Shown: piece by piece, positions 9,373-19,170 of the stretch
How positions within the stretch are numbered: the stretch's first letter is position 1
How the letters are laid out: each line of letters starts with the position of its first letter
Assembly (NCBI RefSeq): GCF_003144535.1
Contig: NZ_PHFJ01000001.1
Span: 434,001-498,000 of the forward strand
Origin: Proteus penneri
Lineage (GTDB): Bacteria; Pseudomonadota; Gammaproteobacteria; Enterobacterales; Enterobacteriaceae
DNA length: 64,000 nt
Direction of reading: 5' to 3'
Notes under the pieces: generated by a model
Seen by the model: the letters and a program-made list of their open reading frames with translations, nothing else
The model's database searches: none
What the model was told of the DNA's origin: nothing
Program-made: the position numbers and the translations under genes

Positions 9373-9933
9373 ATGCTTAAAAGAAAAATGCTAGTTAAAA
9401 CCGTATTAGCTGTATCAGTTTTATCACTGAGTAGTATTGCTTCGGCGGCTACTATTGTTAATGGTGGTAAAATTAATTTTACGGGGCAAATAGTAAATGC
9501 TGCATGTGCTGTTAGTGCAAAGTCAATGAATCAAACTATCAATATTGGTCAATATCGAACAGCCCAATTTGATAGTGTTGGTAAAACTGTTGGAAACACT
9601 GATTTTTCGATTGATTTAGAAGCGTGTGATACTACAGTTGCAAAAAATGCCTCAGCATCATTTTCAGGTGTTAGTGATTCAAATGACAAAACAGTATTAG
9701 CTGTCAGTAATATTACAACTGGTGGCGCAGGCGCAGCCACAGGTGTTGGTATTGAGATTACAGACCATACGGGTAAAATTTTATCACCAGATGGTTCTGT
9801 GTTCTCTACCGCTAAACAGTTAATTGACGGAGCTAATACTTTGAATTTTGTTGCCCGCTATAAATCAACATTAGATACAGTAACACCGGGTCAGGCTGAT
9901 GCCAATGTGACTTTTAGAATGCAATATGAATAA
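9373..9933 (+). CDS. type 1-like major fimbrial subunit
   Basis: This is a FimA/MrpA-type pilin of 186 residues. Residues 1-26 are a signal peptide ending ASA. The mature protein has the paired cysteines of the pilin fold (GQIVNAACAVSA and LEACDTT), and the penultimate tyrosine of chaperone-dependent subunits (FRMQYE at the end). GC content and codon choice look closer to ordinary genes here than in the rest of the operon, as expected for a highly expressed protein. A ribosome binding site AAAGGAAAAG precedes the ATG. The hairpin that follows suggests that it is made in excess over the assembly proteins, fitting a role as the main rod subunit. Confidence 0.92.
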   Translation: MLKRKMLVKTVLAVSVLSLSSIASAATIVNGGKINFTGQIVNAACAVSAKSMNQTINIGQYRTAQFDSVGKTVGNTDFSIDLEACDTTVAKNASASFSGVSDSNDKTVLAVSNITTGGAGAATGVGIEITDHTGKILSPDGSVFSTAKQLIDGANTLNFVARYKSTLDTVTPGQADANVTFRMQYE

Positions 9934-9952
9934 GTCTAATTAGTTTATTGAG

Positions 9953-9986
9953 AAGTATGGCCTAATAATAAAGGCCATACTTTTAT
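9953..9986 (+). terminator. partial terminator after the major pilin gene
   Basis: AAGTATGGCC (9953-9962) pairs perfectly with GGCCATACTT (9973-9982), followed by TTATAT. It lies inside the operon, 13 bases before the next gene, and probably lowers read-through into the minor subunit and assembly genes. Confidence 0.75.
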
Positions 9987-9998
9987 ATCGAGGCAAAT

Positions 9999-10541
9999 AT
10001 GAAATATAGCTTAATATATTCTATTGCACTGTTTTTTTCTATTTCATTTACAACATATTCTATAGAAAGGAATAAAACATTTTTAGATGATGGTATTGTT
10101 TATTTTAGGGGAGGTATTGTTGAACCAGCATGTACAGTATCTCCAGAAAGTAAAAATCAGATTGTTGATTTAGGTATTATTAGTAGTAATCAATTTAATG
10201 GTGTAGGAAGTCATTCAATAAAGCTCCCTTTTTTTATTAAATTAATGAATTGTAATAAAAATATGGCTGATAAAGTCAGTTTATATATTTTAGGTGATGT
10301 CAATAGTATAGATAAACGATTATTTAATATTACAGAAAAACAAAATTCAGCTTCAGGTGTTGGTGTTGCACTATTTAATTCTGAAGATGAGATGATAATT
10401 CCAAATAATATTAATAAATATAAGTTTATTAAAGAAAATGAGTTAAAAATAGAATTTAAAGCAAGCTATTTAGCAACAAAAGAAACGGTTATTGGCGGTA
10501 AGGCCGATAGTGTTGTGTGGTTTGTTTTTAGTTATCACTAA
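9999..10541 (+). CDS. minor fimbrial subunit
   Basis: This is a pilin-family protein of 180 residues with a signal peptide (about residues 1-21) and two cysteines in the usual places (VEPACTVSPESKNQ and LMNCNKN). The SPESKNQxVDLG segment is shared with the last pilin of the operon and with MrpB-type minor subunits or terminators. The C-terminus ends in alternating residues with a tyrosine (WFVFSYH), the donor-strand groove strand. It is probably an adaptor, initiator or terminator of the fibre; which one cannot be told from sequence. Confidence 0.82.
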   Translation: MKYSLIYSIALFFSISFTTYSIERNKTFLDDGIVYFRGGIVEPACTVSPESKNQIVDLGIISSNQFNGVGSHSIKLPFFIKLMNCNKNMADKVSLYILGDVNSIDKRLFNITEKQNSASGVGVALFNSEDEMIIPNNINKYKFIKENELKIEFKASYLATKETVIGGKADSVVWFVFSYH

Positions 10542-10565
10542 TTAAACCTGTTACTCGAGGCTCAT

Positions 10566-11258
10566 ATGTATTTAATATATAGAAACTATATTATTTTATT
10601 TTTTCTCTTTTGTTTTTCTTCATTCTCTTATGCTGGAGGTGTAGCATTGGCTGCAACTCGAATTATATATCCAATGGATGCTAAACAGACATCAATTACT
10701 ATTAATAATACAGATAAAAAATTACGTTTTTTAATTCAGTCGTGGATTGATGATAACGATGATAAAAAAACAAATGAATTTATTGTGACTCCACCTCTTT
10801 TTGTAAGTAAGCCTGAAAGTGAAAATAAATTAAGAATTATATATGCAGGAAAAATTTTACCTACTGATAGAGAAAGTTTATTTTGGCTAAATATGAAAGC
10901 AATACCTGAAATTGAAAGAGAAGAAATTAAAGATAAAAATATATTGCAATTGGCCGTGTTATCTAGAATAAAAATATTTGTTAGGCCACAAGGCTTGGTA
11001 TTTAGAACTGAAGATGTTCCTAGTAGTATTGAATTTATACCTTCAGGGAAAAATTTAACAATAAAAAATCCAACACCATATTATGCAACCTTAATTAATA
11101 TAAAAGTCGGAGAAGAAAAGTTGAATAGTACTATGGTGCCGCCTAAAGGATCTATAGAAATAAAAGTCAATAATCCTAGCTATAATCAAATATCTTATCA
11201 AACTATTAATGATTATGGTGCCAGTACGCCAATAATAATAAAAAAGGTTAGTAAATAA
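10566..11258 (+). CDS. periplasmic fimbrial chaperone
   Basis: This is a PapD-like chaperone of 230 residues. A signal peptide (about 1-23, ending SYA) precedes the first immunoglobulin-like domain with GVALAATRIIYP, the F1-G1 hydrophobic strand (LQLAVLSRIKIFVRP) and the conserved RIIYAGK and DRESLFWLN segments typical of this family. It holds unfolded pilins by donating a strand and hands them to the usher encoded 33 bases downstream. Confidence 0.93.
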   Translation: MYLIYRNYIILFFLFCFSSFSYAGGVALAATRIIYPMDAKQTSITINNTDKKLRFLIQSWIDDNDDKKTNEFIVTPPLFVSKPESENKLRIIYAGKILPTDRESLFWLNMKAIPEIEREEIKDKNILQLAVLSRIKIFVRPQGLVFRTEDVPSSIEFIPSGKNLTIKNPTPYYATLINIKVGEEKLNSTMVPPKGSIEIKVNNPSYNQISYQTINDYGASTPIIIKKVSK

Positions 11259-11291
11259 TACTACAAGATTAATTAATGATAAGGTTTTATT

Positions 11292-13883
11292 ATGTTAAAA
11301 TCTAAGACTATAATTTTTAATCTCTATTTCGTTTTAGGATCTTTTTATTCTAGCATTAGTTATGCAGATAGCTTTTTTAATCCTAATTTGATATCGAGCA
11401 TTGATAGTGAAGTTGCAGATTTATCACGCTTTGATAAAGGTGAAGGCCAGCCAGAAGGAATCTATTCAGTCGAAATTTATGTCAATAATGAATATATTGA
11501 AACTAAAAGTATTCCCTTTTATGAAAATAATAAATCATCTGATGGAACAGGGTTGCTACCTTGTTTAAACAATAAAGAATTAAAAAATATAGGTGTGAGT
11601 TTAAATGATGATAGTAAAAAAATTAATAGTAAAGAGTGTATTGATATATTAGATGAGATTGAAAAGTCAAATATTAGATTTGATTTTGAAAGTCAAAAGT
11701 TATTTTTAAGTATTCCACAAGTAATGTTTAAAAATAATGTTCGTGGCTATATTCCTCCAGAAAAATGGGATAATGGTATTAATGCCTTTTTGTTAAATTA
11801 TAATTTTACAGGAAGAAATAGTAAAAATTTCAAAGATAATATTAATAATAATAATTACTTTTTAAATCTAAACCCTGGTATTAATGTAGGATCATGGCGA
11901 CTACGTAATGAAAGCACATGGATGTACGCTAGTGGTGAAAATAACCAGAATAAATGGCGTAATATAAGAACATATGTACAAAAACCGATAATTCCATTAA
12001 AAGCAGAGCTGACAGTGGGTGATTCATTTTCTAGCGGTATCATTTTTGATAGCCTTGGTTTTAGAGGTGCTAAACTAGAATCTGATGATAATATGCTACC
12101 TGATAGTATGAGAGGATTTGCTCCTACAATTAAAGGGATTGCAAATAGCAATGCGATTGTTACTGTTAAACAAAATGGCTTTGTTATCTACCAAATTTCT
12201 GTTCCTCCTGGTGCATTCGAAATAAAAGATCTTTATGCAACATCAAGCAGTGGTAATTTAGATGTGGTAATCAAAGAGAATAATGGAGAAATTACTCAAT
12301 TTGTTGTGCCTTATTCAAATGTTCCTATTTTGCAACGTGAAGGACGCCTTAAATATGAGTTTATTGGAGGGGAATTTAGAAGTGGGTCTGATTTTCAGGA
12401 TAAACCTAATTTTGGGCAATTAAATTTAATTTATGGTTTGCCTTATAATTTAACCCTCTATGGGGGAAGTCAATTTTCGAATAACTATCAAGCTTATGCT
12501 ATTGGTCTAGGTGGAAATTTAGGAAATTTAGGTGCGATATCAGCAGATGTTATTCAAGCAAATAGTATTTTACCAAATGATGAACATAAAAAAGGACAAT
12601 CATTTCGTCTACTTTATGCGAAGTCAATTAATAGCACAGGGACAAACTTTCAAATTATGGGGTATCGATATTCGACTCAAGGATATTATACGTTAAATGA
12701 AGTTAGTTACAATAAAATGGAAGGACGTGAAATTATCACTTCTGATGGAATAATAAGGGATAATGAAAGTTTATCTAACTATTATAATTTAAATTATTCT
12801 AAAAAAGGACGTTTTCAAGTTAATATAAATCAGCAAGTGACGGATAACAGTTCTTTATATTTATTGGGTTCTTATCAAAATTATTGGCGAACAACAGAAA
12901 CAGAACAATTATGGCAAATTGGTTATAATGGAAATATAAAGCAAATTAATTATAGCTTGAATTTTTCTAAATCTAAATCGCCAGGTATGAGTGGAGATAA
13001 TAAAAATATTGCATTTAATATTTCTATTCCTATTAATGATCTTTTTAATCAAAATAGAGTTAATGATTTAAACGCTAGTCGAAATAGTATGTATGCCGTT
13101 TATTCTATGAATAGAAGTAATGACAATGTATGGGTTCAACAAGCTGGATTAACAGGAACATTACTTGAGGATAATAATTTAAATTATAATATCCAACAAG
13201 GGTATGCTCATAACGGTGGTGGTTACTCTGGAATGGTTTATGCTAACTATAAAGGAAAGTATGCTAATCTGGGGAGCGGATATAATTATAATAACGATTG
13301 GCATGAATTAAATTATAATTTAAATGGTGGTGTTGTTGCACATTCTGGTGGAATTACTTTAAGCCAGCCTTTAGGTGATACAAATATTCTTATTAAAGCA
13401 AATGATGCTAATAACATTAGAGTTGAGAATGCTAATGGTATATTAACTAATAATAAAGGATATGCCGTTCTACCTTATGCATCTATTTATAAGAATAATC
13501 GTGTTTCTTTGGATATAAATTCATTAGGTGAAAATATTGAATTAGAAAATGCAATTATGAATGTTATTCCTACTAAAGGAGCATTAGTGCAGGCTAATTT
13601 TAAAACCAATATCGGTTATCGAGCAATAGTAAATTTAAAGAAAAAAAATGGTGCGATTATCCCATTTGGTGCAATGGTTATTGACGAATCGCGTTCTGTA
13701 AGTGGTATTGTTGGTGATAACGGGAATGTCTTTATTTCTGGATTAGCACCTATAGGGAAATTAAAAGCTAAGTGGGGAAGAATGGAAGACCAACAATGTA
13801 CATTTGATTATGAAATTAACGATAAATCATCTAAAGAAAAAGGGATTTATTTTATCTCTTCTACTTGTCAATCTGATAAATAG
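11292..13883 (+). CDS. outer-membrane fimbrial usher
   Basis: This is a FimD/PapC-family usher of 863 residues, full length. A signal peptide ends near residue 25 (ISYA). Then come the N-terminal chaperone-docking domain (FFNPNLISSIDSEVADLSRFDKGEGQPEG, seen in parts), a 24-strand beta barrel with plug (about residues 140-680, including the conserved RGFAPTIKGIANSNAIVTVKQNG region) and C-terminal domains with cysteines at the end (DQQCTFDYE, SSTCQSD). It forms the pore that assembles and secretes the fibre. Confidence 0.95.
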   Translation: MLKSKTIIFNLYFVLGSFYSSISYADSFFNPNLISSIDSEVADLSRFDKGEGQPEGIYSVEIYVNNEYIETKSIPFYENNKSSDGTGLLPCLNNKELKNIGVSLNDDSKKINSKECIDILDEIEKSNIRFDFESQKLFLSIPQVMFKNNVRGYIPPEKWDNGINAFLLNYNFTGRNSKNFKDNINNNNYFLNLNPGINVGSWRLRNESTWMYASGENNQNKWRNIRTYVQKPIIPLKAELTVGDSFSSGIIFDSLGFRGAKLESDDNMLPDSMRGFAPTIKGIANSNAIVTVKQNGFVIYQISVPPGAFEIKDLYATSSSGNLDVVIKENNGEITQFVVPYSNVPILQREGRLKYEFIGGEFRSGSDFQDKPNFGQLNLIYGLPYNLTLYGGSQFSNNYQAYAIGLGGNLGNLGAISADVIQANSILPNDEHKKGQSFRLLYAKSINSTGTNFQIMGYRYSTQGYYTLNEVSYNKMEGREIITSDGIIRDNESLSNYYNLNYSKKGRFQVNINQQVTDNSSLYLLGSYQNYWRTTETEQLWQIGYNGNIKQINYSLNFSKSKSPGMSGDNKNIAFNISIPINDLFNQNRVNDLNASRNSMYAVYSMNRSNDNVWVQQAGLTGTLLEDNNLNYNIQQGYAHNGGGYSGMVYANYKGKYANLGSGYNYNNDWHELNYNLNGGVVAHSGGITLSQPLGDTNILIKANDANNIRVENANGILTNNKGYAVLPYASIYKNNRVSLDINSLGENIELENAIMNVIPTKGALVQANFKTNIGYRAIVNLKKKNGAIIPFGAMVIDESRSVSGIVGDNGNVFISGLAPIGKLKAKWGRMEDQQCTFDYEINDKSSKEKGIYFISSTCQSDK

Positions 13884-13901
13884 CAACTGAATGGGTTTTT
13901 T

Positions 13902-14897
13902 ATGATGAGAATATTATTATTTACGATAATAGCCATTGCTTCAAATAGTGCTATTGCTGTTAACTGCATCAGTGGTTGTAATGCTAATGAAATTTCAACA
14001 CTCAGTGGACAGTTAACAAAGAATGAAAATAAAGTAGGGGTCACTAAAGATGCTTCTGATATTAATTTAACAAATCGAACAACATTAAGGTGGAATGCCG
14101 GTCAAGGACAAACTTGGGCAACATATTCTAATGGTAATATTCCTACAGCTAACACCAGTAATAATGATTGGGTATACTCAAGAATAGATGACTATATATC
14201 TGTGGCTTTAAGGATGACAAATAATTGTAGAACAATTTATGTTCCTTATAATGTACCAACTTTAAGTTCTACTTGTGGTCCTCGTTCTTATACAGAAGGT
14301 GAAGAAGGGGTTGTTTCTACACGAAAATATCAGACACGAATAAAAATAGATAAAGCGATTATTTCAGGTACTTATGTAAATAATATTTTTGTCGGTGAAT
14401 TTGGATTCTGCCAACCACAAAATTGCGCAACAAAACAAGCGGTGATCACTAAGTTATTTTTAAATCTTTCGATATCTGTACCACAATCTTGTGTGATTAA
14501 TTCGGGTCAAGTGTTAAATATTGATTTTGATAATATTCCTGCATCAAGTTTTAAAGAAGCGGGGAAAAAAGCGGAAGGAGTAAATACAATTTCGCGTAAT
14601 TTAAATATTCAATGTGACAATATAGAGGCCAGTGCAGATTTGACAATGCGTTTACAAGCCGATTCTGTATACGGTAATGCAATTGTTTCTAATAATAAAA
14701 GTGTTGGATTTATTATTGCGAACGCTAACGGTACGGAGTTAACCCCTAACGATTTATCCAGTTTTATTCCTTTTAAACTAAATGGAAATTCTGACTCTAA
14801 TGTTACTATTAATGTGTATCCTGTCAGTATTGATGGAAAAACACCAGCAGAAGGTTCCGTGACATCTAGTGGTTTCTTAAGAGTCGATTTCCCTTAA
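13902..14897 (+). CDS. probable fimbrial tip adhesin
   Basis: This two-domain protein has 331 residues. After a signal peptide (about 1-19) an N-terminal domain of roughly 170 residues is rich in cysteines (CISGCNANE, NNCRTIY, STCGPRS, GFCQPQNCATK), as in tip lectins; the C-terminal part (from SVPQSCVINSG) is a pilin domain with the usual cysteine pair. Position between usher and last minor subunit fits a tip adhesin. The ligand cannot be predicted. ATG codons at 13902 and 13905 are both possible starts. Confidence 0.82.
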   Translation: MMRILLFTIIAIASNSAIAVNCISGCNANEISTLSGQLTKNENKVGVTKDASDINLTNRTTLRWNAGQGQTWATYSNGNIPTANTSNNDWVYSRIDDYISVALRMTNNCRTIYVPYNVPTLSSTCGPRSYTEGEEGVVSTRKYQTRIKIDKAIISGTYVNNIFVGEFGFCQPQNCATKQAVITKLFLNLSISVPQSCVINSGQVLNIDFDNIPASSFKEAGKKAEGVNTISRNLNIQCDNIEASADLTMRLQADSVYGNAIVSNNKSVGFIIANANGTELTPNDLSSFIPFKLNGNSDSNVTINVYPVSIDGKTPAEGSVTSSGFLRVDFP

Positions 14898-14916
14898 ATT
14901 TATATAGGCTCACATC

Positions 14917-15474
14917 ATGAATGAGTTATTTTATAGTAACAAAATAATGCGCTCTTTATTATGGATACTATTTTTATTGATAGGGTGTTCAATATTTCTA
15001 GTTCAAGACGCAAAAGCTGAATTGGCAAATACCAATATTGTTATAAAAGCAAATATTGTTGCAAATACATGTAGAGTAAGTCCTGAATCAATGAATAAAT
15101 TCGTAGATTTAGGTGTGTGGGGAACGAAAGACTTTCAGCAAAACAAAACAACAGAACCGATAAAGTTTACGCTTAACTTAACGGATTGTAGTGTATTTAC
15201 GACGGGAGTGAAAGTGACCTTTAAAGGGGATACTGATAATCAAGATAATACACTATTTAAATTGTCAGAAAATGACTCTGCAAAAAATGTTGGGATCGCA
15301 ATTTTAGATAAAAATAAAGATAAGGTATTACCAGGTGAAAGTAGTGTTATTTATCCAGTAGGAACAATCAATAATATTGCTCTTGATTTTTATGCGCAAT
15401 ATGTATCAACAGGGTCGTCTGTTGTCAGTGGTAGTGCAAATGGCGAAGTTTTGTTTTCTTTAGAATATCTTTAA
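14917..15474 (+). CDS. minor fimbrial subunit, last gene of the operon
   Basis: This is a pilin-family protein of 185 residues. The hydrophobic stretch at about residues 12-30, ending DAKA, is the signal peptide; the N-terminus is longer than usual, and the ATG at 14950 would give a more typical leader. The pilin core has paired cysteines (ANTCRVSPESMNK and LTDCSVF) and a FSLEYL end. It resembles the minor subunit near the start of the operon, so the two may fill adaptor and anchor roles. Confidence 0.82.
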   Translation: MNELFYSNKIMRSLLWILFLLIGCSIFLVQDAKAELANTNIVIKANIVANTCRVSPESMNKFVDLGVWGTKDFQQNKTTEPIKFTLNLTDCSVFTTGVKVTFKGDTDNQDNTLFKLSENDSAKNVGIAILDKNKDKVLPGESSVIYPVGTINNIALDFYAQYVSTGSSVVSGSANGEVLFSLEYL

Positions 15475-15479
15475 ATTAT

Positions 15480-15510
15480 AAAGGGAACGTTTTAGTTCCC
15501 TTTATATATA
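15480..15510. terminator. hairpin ending the fimbrial operon
   Basis: AAAGGGAAC (15480-15488) pairs with GTTCCCTTT (15495-15503) around six bases. The T run is weak on both sides (TTTATATATA). It lies between convergent genes and may serve both directions. Confidence 0.65.
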
Positions 15511-15542
15511 AACTATTATGAGTGAATTTGAATAAAATAAAA

Positions 15543-16700
15543 TCAAATCCAGCCTTTAGTTCGAAACTCTTTTAAGGTTGCGACGAAATAGCTCATCTCT
15601 TCGGGTGTGCCTAAAGTTAAACGGCTCCAACCCAAAGCAGGTGGAAATTCACGACCCACCATAATATTCGCGTCTTTCATTCTATTTTGATAGGTTTTTA
15701 CATCGCCTTTAACTTTATGAAATATAAAGTTTGCATGAGAAGGTGCGTATTCAATATTCAGCTCTTTTAAGGCATCAACGACTATCTGACGTGAAACATC
15801 AATCGATTTACGACTATATTCCACATAAGCTTTATCTTTTAGTGAGGCTAATGCGGCAACTGCACCTGCAGTATTAGTATTATCAATAGAAACAAAGGAA
15901 TCAATTTGTGAGATTACTTCTGGGACAGCAACGCCATAACCTACACGTAACCCAGCTAAGGCATAAATTTTTGAGAAAGTACGGGCGACAATCAGATTTT
16001 TATATCCTGCAGCAACTAACGAAATTGCACTGATAAATTCAGGTGTTGAAACAAACTCAGCGTAAGCTTCATCAATAATAAAAAAGACATTCTCTTTTGC
16101 TGATTTTACCCAGTTCGATAATTCTGCACTAGGGGTTAACATTGCTGTTGGATTATTCGGATTGCATAAATAGACCATACTGATACCGTCAAATTCTTGC
16201 GCTTTTTTCTGCATGGTTGTTAAATCGAAAGCTAGAGTATTATCAACGGGTACTTTAACGATTTTTACACCTAAAGGTTCAGCATAAAGCTCGGCATAGT
16301 TAAATGTCGGGTCAGGAACAATAAGTTGAACTGCTTTACCTTCTTTTTGTGCTTTGTTTGCCACAAATTGTACGGCTGCTTGAATTGTCTCAGATGAGCC
16401 ATTTCCTAAGGTAATATGTTTATCTGAAAGTTTAAATTCTTTCCCTAATTCGCTAATTAATGCGCTACGTGCATCATCTGGATATCTGAAAGCATTGGGT
16501 AAAGCATCGATAATAGCCTGTTTCGCTTTTTGCGACATGCCAAGTGAATTTTCATTAAAATTGAGTAGTAACGGATTTTCTGCATTAAATACCAATTTAT
16601 TTTTCAATGGTTCATTGGCATAAGCAGAGCTAACAAAGGAACTTAACGAAAGCCCCCCAATCACTAGGCTGGATGATGTTAAGAATGAACGACGATTCAT
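15543..16700 (-). CDS. Tat-exported HisC-like aminotransferase
   Basis: This is a fold-type I PLP aminotransferase of 385 residues, related to histidinol-phosphate aminotransferase. The PLP-lysine motif FSKIYALAGLRVGYG and the substrate segment CNPNNPTAM are clear. Unlike HisC it begins with a twin-arginine signal (NRRSFLTSSSLVIGG, ending SAYA), so it is predicted to be exported folded with its cofactor to the periplasm. I chose the ATG at 16700, which has GGGA upstream; the TTG at 16715 only adds four residues before it. It stands alone, convergent to the fimbrial operon. The substrate is unknown. Confidence 0.85.
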   Translation of the reverse strand: MNRRSFLTSSSLVIGGLSLSSFVSSAYANEPLKNKLVFNAENPLLLNFNENSLGMSQKAKQAIIDALPNAFRYPDDARSALISELGKEFKLSDKHITLGNGSSETIQAAVQFVANKAQKEGKAVQLIVPDPTFNYAELYAEPLGVKIVKVPVDNTLAFDLTTMQKKAQEFDGISMVYLCNPNNPTAMLTPSAELSNWVKSAKENVFFIIDEAYAEFVSTPEFISAISLVAAGYKNLIVARTFSKIYALAGLRVGYGVAVPEVISQIDSFVSIDNTNTAGAVAALASLKDKAYVEYSRKSIDVSRQIVVDALKELNIEYAPSHANFIFHKVKGDVKTYQNRMKDANIMVGREFPPALGWSRLTLGTPEEMSYFVATLKEFRTKGWI

Positions 16701-16864
16701 GTGATGTTTTCCCAAGTAAATTATTCTATGTTTTATTAGTTCACATAGATTACTAAAAAGAAAACCAAAGTAAATAGTTATGTAATAAAAATAATTAAAT
16801 ATTCACTTTTTTTCTTGCGTGGTTCTTTGGAAAACATTGTCTAACACGGTTCAATATCAATATA

Positions 16865-16898
16865 ATAAAAAAGGGAAATCGTTTATCAGATTTCCCTT
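16865..16898 (-). terminator. terminator of betT
   Basis: AAGGGAAATC (16871-16880) pairs with GATTTCCCTT (16889-16898); on the minus strand the hairpin is followed by TTTTTTATTA. It lies 26 bases after the betT stop. Confidence 0.85.
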
Positions 16899-16923
16899 AG
16901 ATATTAATGGCTATTTATAGCTT

Positions 16924-18960
16924 TTATTCAGGAAAAGTTAGTGTCGATCCGGGTGCTTCACGACTAAGATGAATAAAGTTCAGGTGTTTTTCATATTGGT
17001 CTAAAATATCTGTAATAATTTGCTCTTTGGTGTAATCCATTAAGTCATTACCTTGTGTACCTTCCCATAAATAGGTCTCTAAACGGTAATAGTCTGATTT
17101 ACCTCGACGAGCACGATAAGTAAATGCAGGTACTGAGTATTTCTGTGGCCAAATTTGATAAATAAAATTTTGCTCTTGGCCAAGATCGACCACAAGTTCT
17201 AAATGATGTAAGCGTTCATTATCTTCGATTGGGTAATAATTGAATTCAACTTTCGCTCCACGTAATAAAAGTTCTTTAGCCACATCTTGCATTGCTGGCA
17301 TACAGGTTAAATCTAACATGCGTTGTGTATAGGTGGTTCCTGGGAAATTCATAACCCGCCCTAAACGCTGTTTCCAATTCATCGTCGTATTACCATAAAG
17401 TGGTGCCGGCGCATTGGTATTTAGCGAACTAACTCGTCTGAAATCTTCAACTTTTAATGACTTATAAAGTCCGGCCATAATAAAGAAAATAACAAAGCTA
17501 AAGGGCAATCCCATTATTATTGTCGTGTTTTGTAAGGCAGAAATACCATCTGCCATTAACATACCTAACGTTAATAAACCAATAGCAATAGACCAGAAAA
17601 TGCGAAGCCAATTGGGTGCATCGTTATTAACATGGCTTAATTGAGAGGTGAAATTGCCTAATACTAATGAACCAGAGTCGGCAGAAGTGACATAAAATAA
17701 TAATCCCGTCATTGTGGCGACAGAAGCCGTTAAACCAAAACCGGGATAGAGTTCTAATAAAGAATAGAATCCTTTTTCGGGGGCTTCTAATACGGTTTGT
17801 GCGAGTGCTTTATTGCCATGGATCACTTCATATAAAGCGCTATTACCAAAAATGGATAACCATAACAGTGTAAAAACAAAGGGAATAATTAAAGTACCTA
17901 TGACGAATTGTCGAATTGTTCGTCCTCTTGAAATACGTGCTAAAAAGAGTCCAACAAAAGGTGACCATGCAACCCACCAAGCCCAGAAAAACAGTGTCCA
18001 GCTATTCATCCAATCTGTTGGTCTATCAAATGCAAAACTATTTAATGTCATGCTTAAAAAACGATTAGTGTAATCACCGACATTTAATACCAGTGCATTT
18101 AATAAAAACTCAGTATCCCCTGCAAATAAGATAAATAAAATAAGCCCCAATGCGAGTAATACGTTCAGTTCAGATAAAATCCTGATCCCTTTATTAACGC
18201 CCGATGTTGCCGAAATAACGGCCATAATAACGGATAATAGAATTAATCCACCTTGGACACCTAATCCTTGGGGTAAATCAAAAAGAACTTTTAAGCCATA
18301 ATTAAGTTGTACAACACCAATACCTAACGTTGTTGCAATACCAAAAATGGTACCTAATACCGCAGCAATATCAACTGTATGACCAATTGGGCCATAAATA
18401 CGATTTCCAAAGATAGGATAAAGTGCAGAGCGTATGGTTAATGGCAAATTGTAACGATAGCTAAAATAACCTAGTGCGATACCAATAAGTGCATACATAG
18501 ACCAGCCCGTCAGGCCATAGTGGAATAAAGTCCACACCATCGACTGACGGGCTGCTTCTATTGTTTCACCTTCGCCGGTTGGCGGTAACATATATTGTGT
18601 AATCGGCTCTGCTACAGAGAAAAACATCAAATCAATCCCAATACCGGCTGCAAATAACATCGCAGACCAACTTAAAACACTAAATTCAGGTTTCGATTGT
18701 TCAGGTCCTAATTTGATATTTCCAAAACGAGATGTGGCAACAAAAATAACAAAAACAATGTATAACGTGGCTGCCAATAGATAGTACCAACCAAAGGTTT
18801 TTGATACCCATCCCAGTGTTGCCACAATCCATGTATTTGCTGTTTCTGTCATCAAAATAGTGAAGAAAGAAAACGCTAAAATCAGCGTTGCTGAAGCGAA
18901 AAAAACGACAGAATTTAGCTTGTCTTTCTGTGGTTTTTTTGTGCTGTTAAGAGTTGTCAT
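16924..18960 (-). CDS. betT: high-affinity choline transporter BetT (BCCT family)
   Basis: BetT brings choline in, coupled to protons, for conversion to the osmoprotectant glycine betaine. The protein of 678 residues matches enteric BetT (677) and has twelve hydrophobic segments, the BCCT signature around WAWWVAWSPFVGLFLARISRGRT, and the long soluble C-terminal tail of about 170 residues that senses osmotic stress in this subfamily. The ATG at 18960 has GGAA six bases upstream; the in-frame TTG at 18972 is less likely. The gene is divergent from betIBA. Confidence 0.95.
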   Translation of the reverse strand: MTTLNSTKKPQKDKLNSVVFFASATLILAFSFFTILMTETANTWIVATLGWVSKTFGWYYLLAATLYIVFVIFVATSRFGNIKLGPEQSKPEFSVLSWSAMLFAAGIGIDLMFFSVAEPITQYMLPPTGEGETIEAARQSMVWTLFHYGLTGWSMYALIGIALGYFSYRYNLPLTIRSALYPIFGNRIYGPIGHTVDIAAVLGTIFGIATTLGIGVVQLNYGLKVLFDLPQGLGVQGGLILLSVIMAVISATSGVNKGIRILSELNVLLALGLILFILFAGDTEFLLNALVLNVGDYTNRFLSMTLNSFAFDRPTDWMNSWTLFFWAWWVAWSPFVGLFLARISRGRTIRQFVIGTLIIPFVFTLLWLSIFGNSALYEVIHGNKALAQTVLEAPEKGFYSLLELYPGFGLTASVATMTGLLFYVTSADSGSLVLGNFTSQLSHVNNDAPNWLRIFWSIAIGLLTLGMLMADGISALQNTTIIMGLPFSFVIFFIMAGLYKSLKVEDFRRVSSLNTNAPAPLYGNTTMNWKQRLGRVMNFPGTTYTQRMLDLTCMPAMQDVAKELLLRGAKVEFNYYPIEDNERLHHLELVVDLGQEQNFIYQIWPQKYSVPAFTYRARRGKSDYYRLETYLWEGTQGNDLMDYTKEQIITDILDQYEKHLNFIHLSREAPGSTLTFPE

Positions 18961-19013
18961 CAGAAATTCCAAAAAATTTATTTATCTAAAAGTTAAAAGT
19001 TGCATTCTTTGTT

Positions 19014-19119
19014 AACTAATTGAATTAGTTGCAAAGATTCAAATTTTCACAATATCCTCCCATATAGAAATGTAAATTAATTGTGATAAACAATAGTTAA
19101 TATTGATTGAATGTTCAAT
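19014..19119. promoter_or_regulatory. betT-betI intergenic region with two palindromes
   Basis: Two perfect inverted repeats lie between the divergent genes: AACTAAT-TGA-ATTAGTT (19014-19030) and ATTGAA-TG-TTCAAT (19106-19119). The second, and the related TTCAATG further on at about 19143, resemble the short AT-rich dyads bound by TetR-family proteins. BetI is known to bind this intergenic region in E. coli and is released by choline. Assigning either dyad to BetI is inference. Confidence 0.5.
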
Positions 19120-19170
19120 TAAAAAAACGTTTAATGAATATGTTCAATGTATTTTTTAGGTCTTTAAAAC

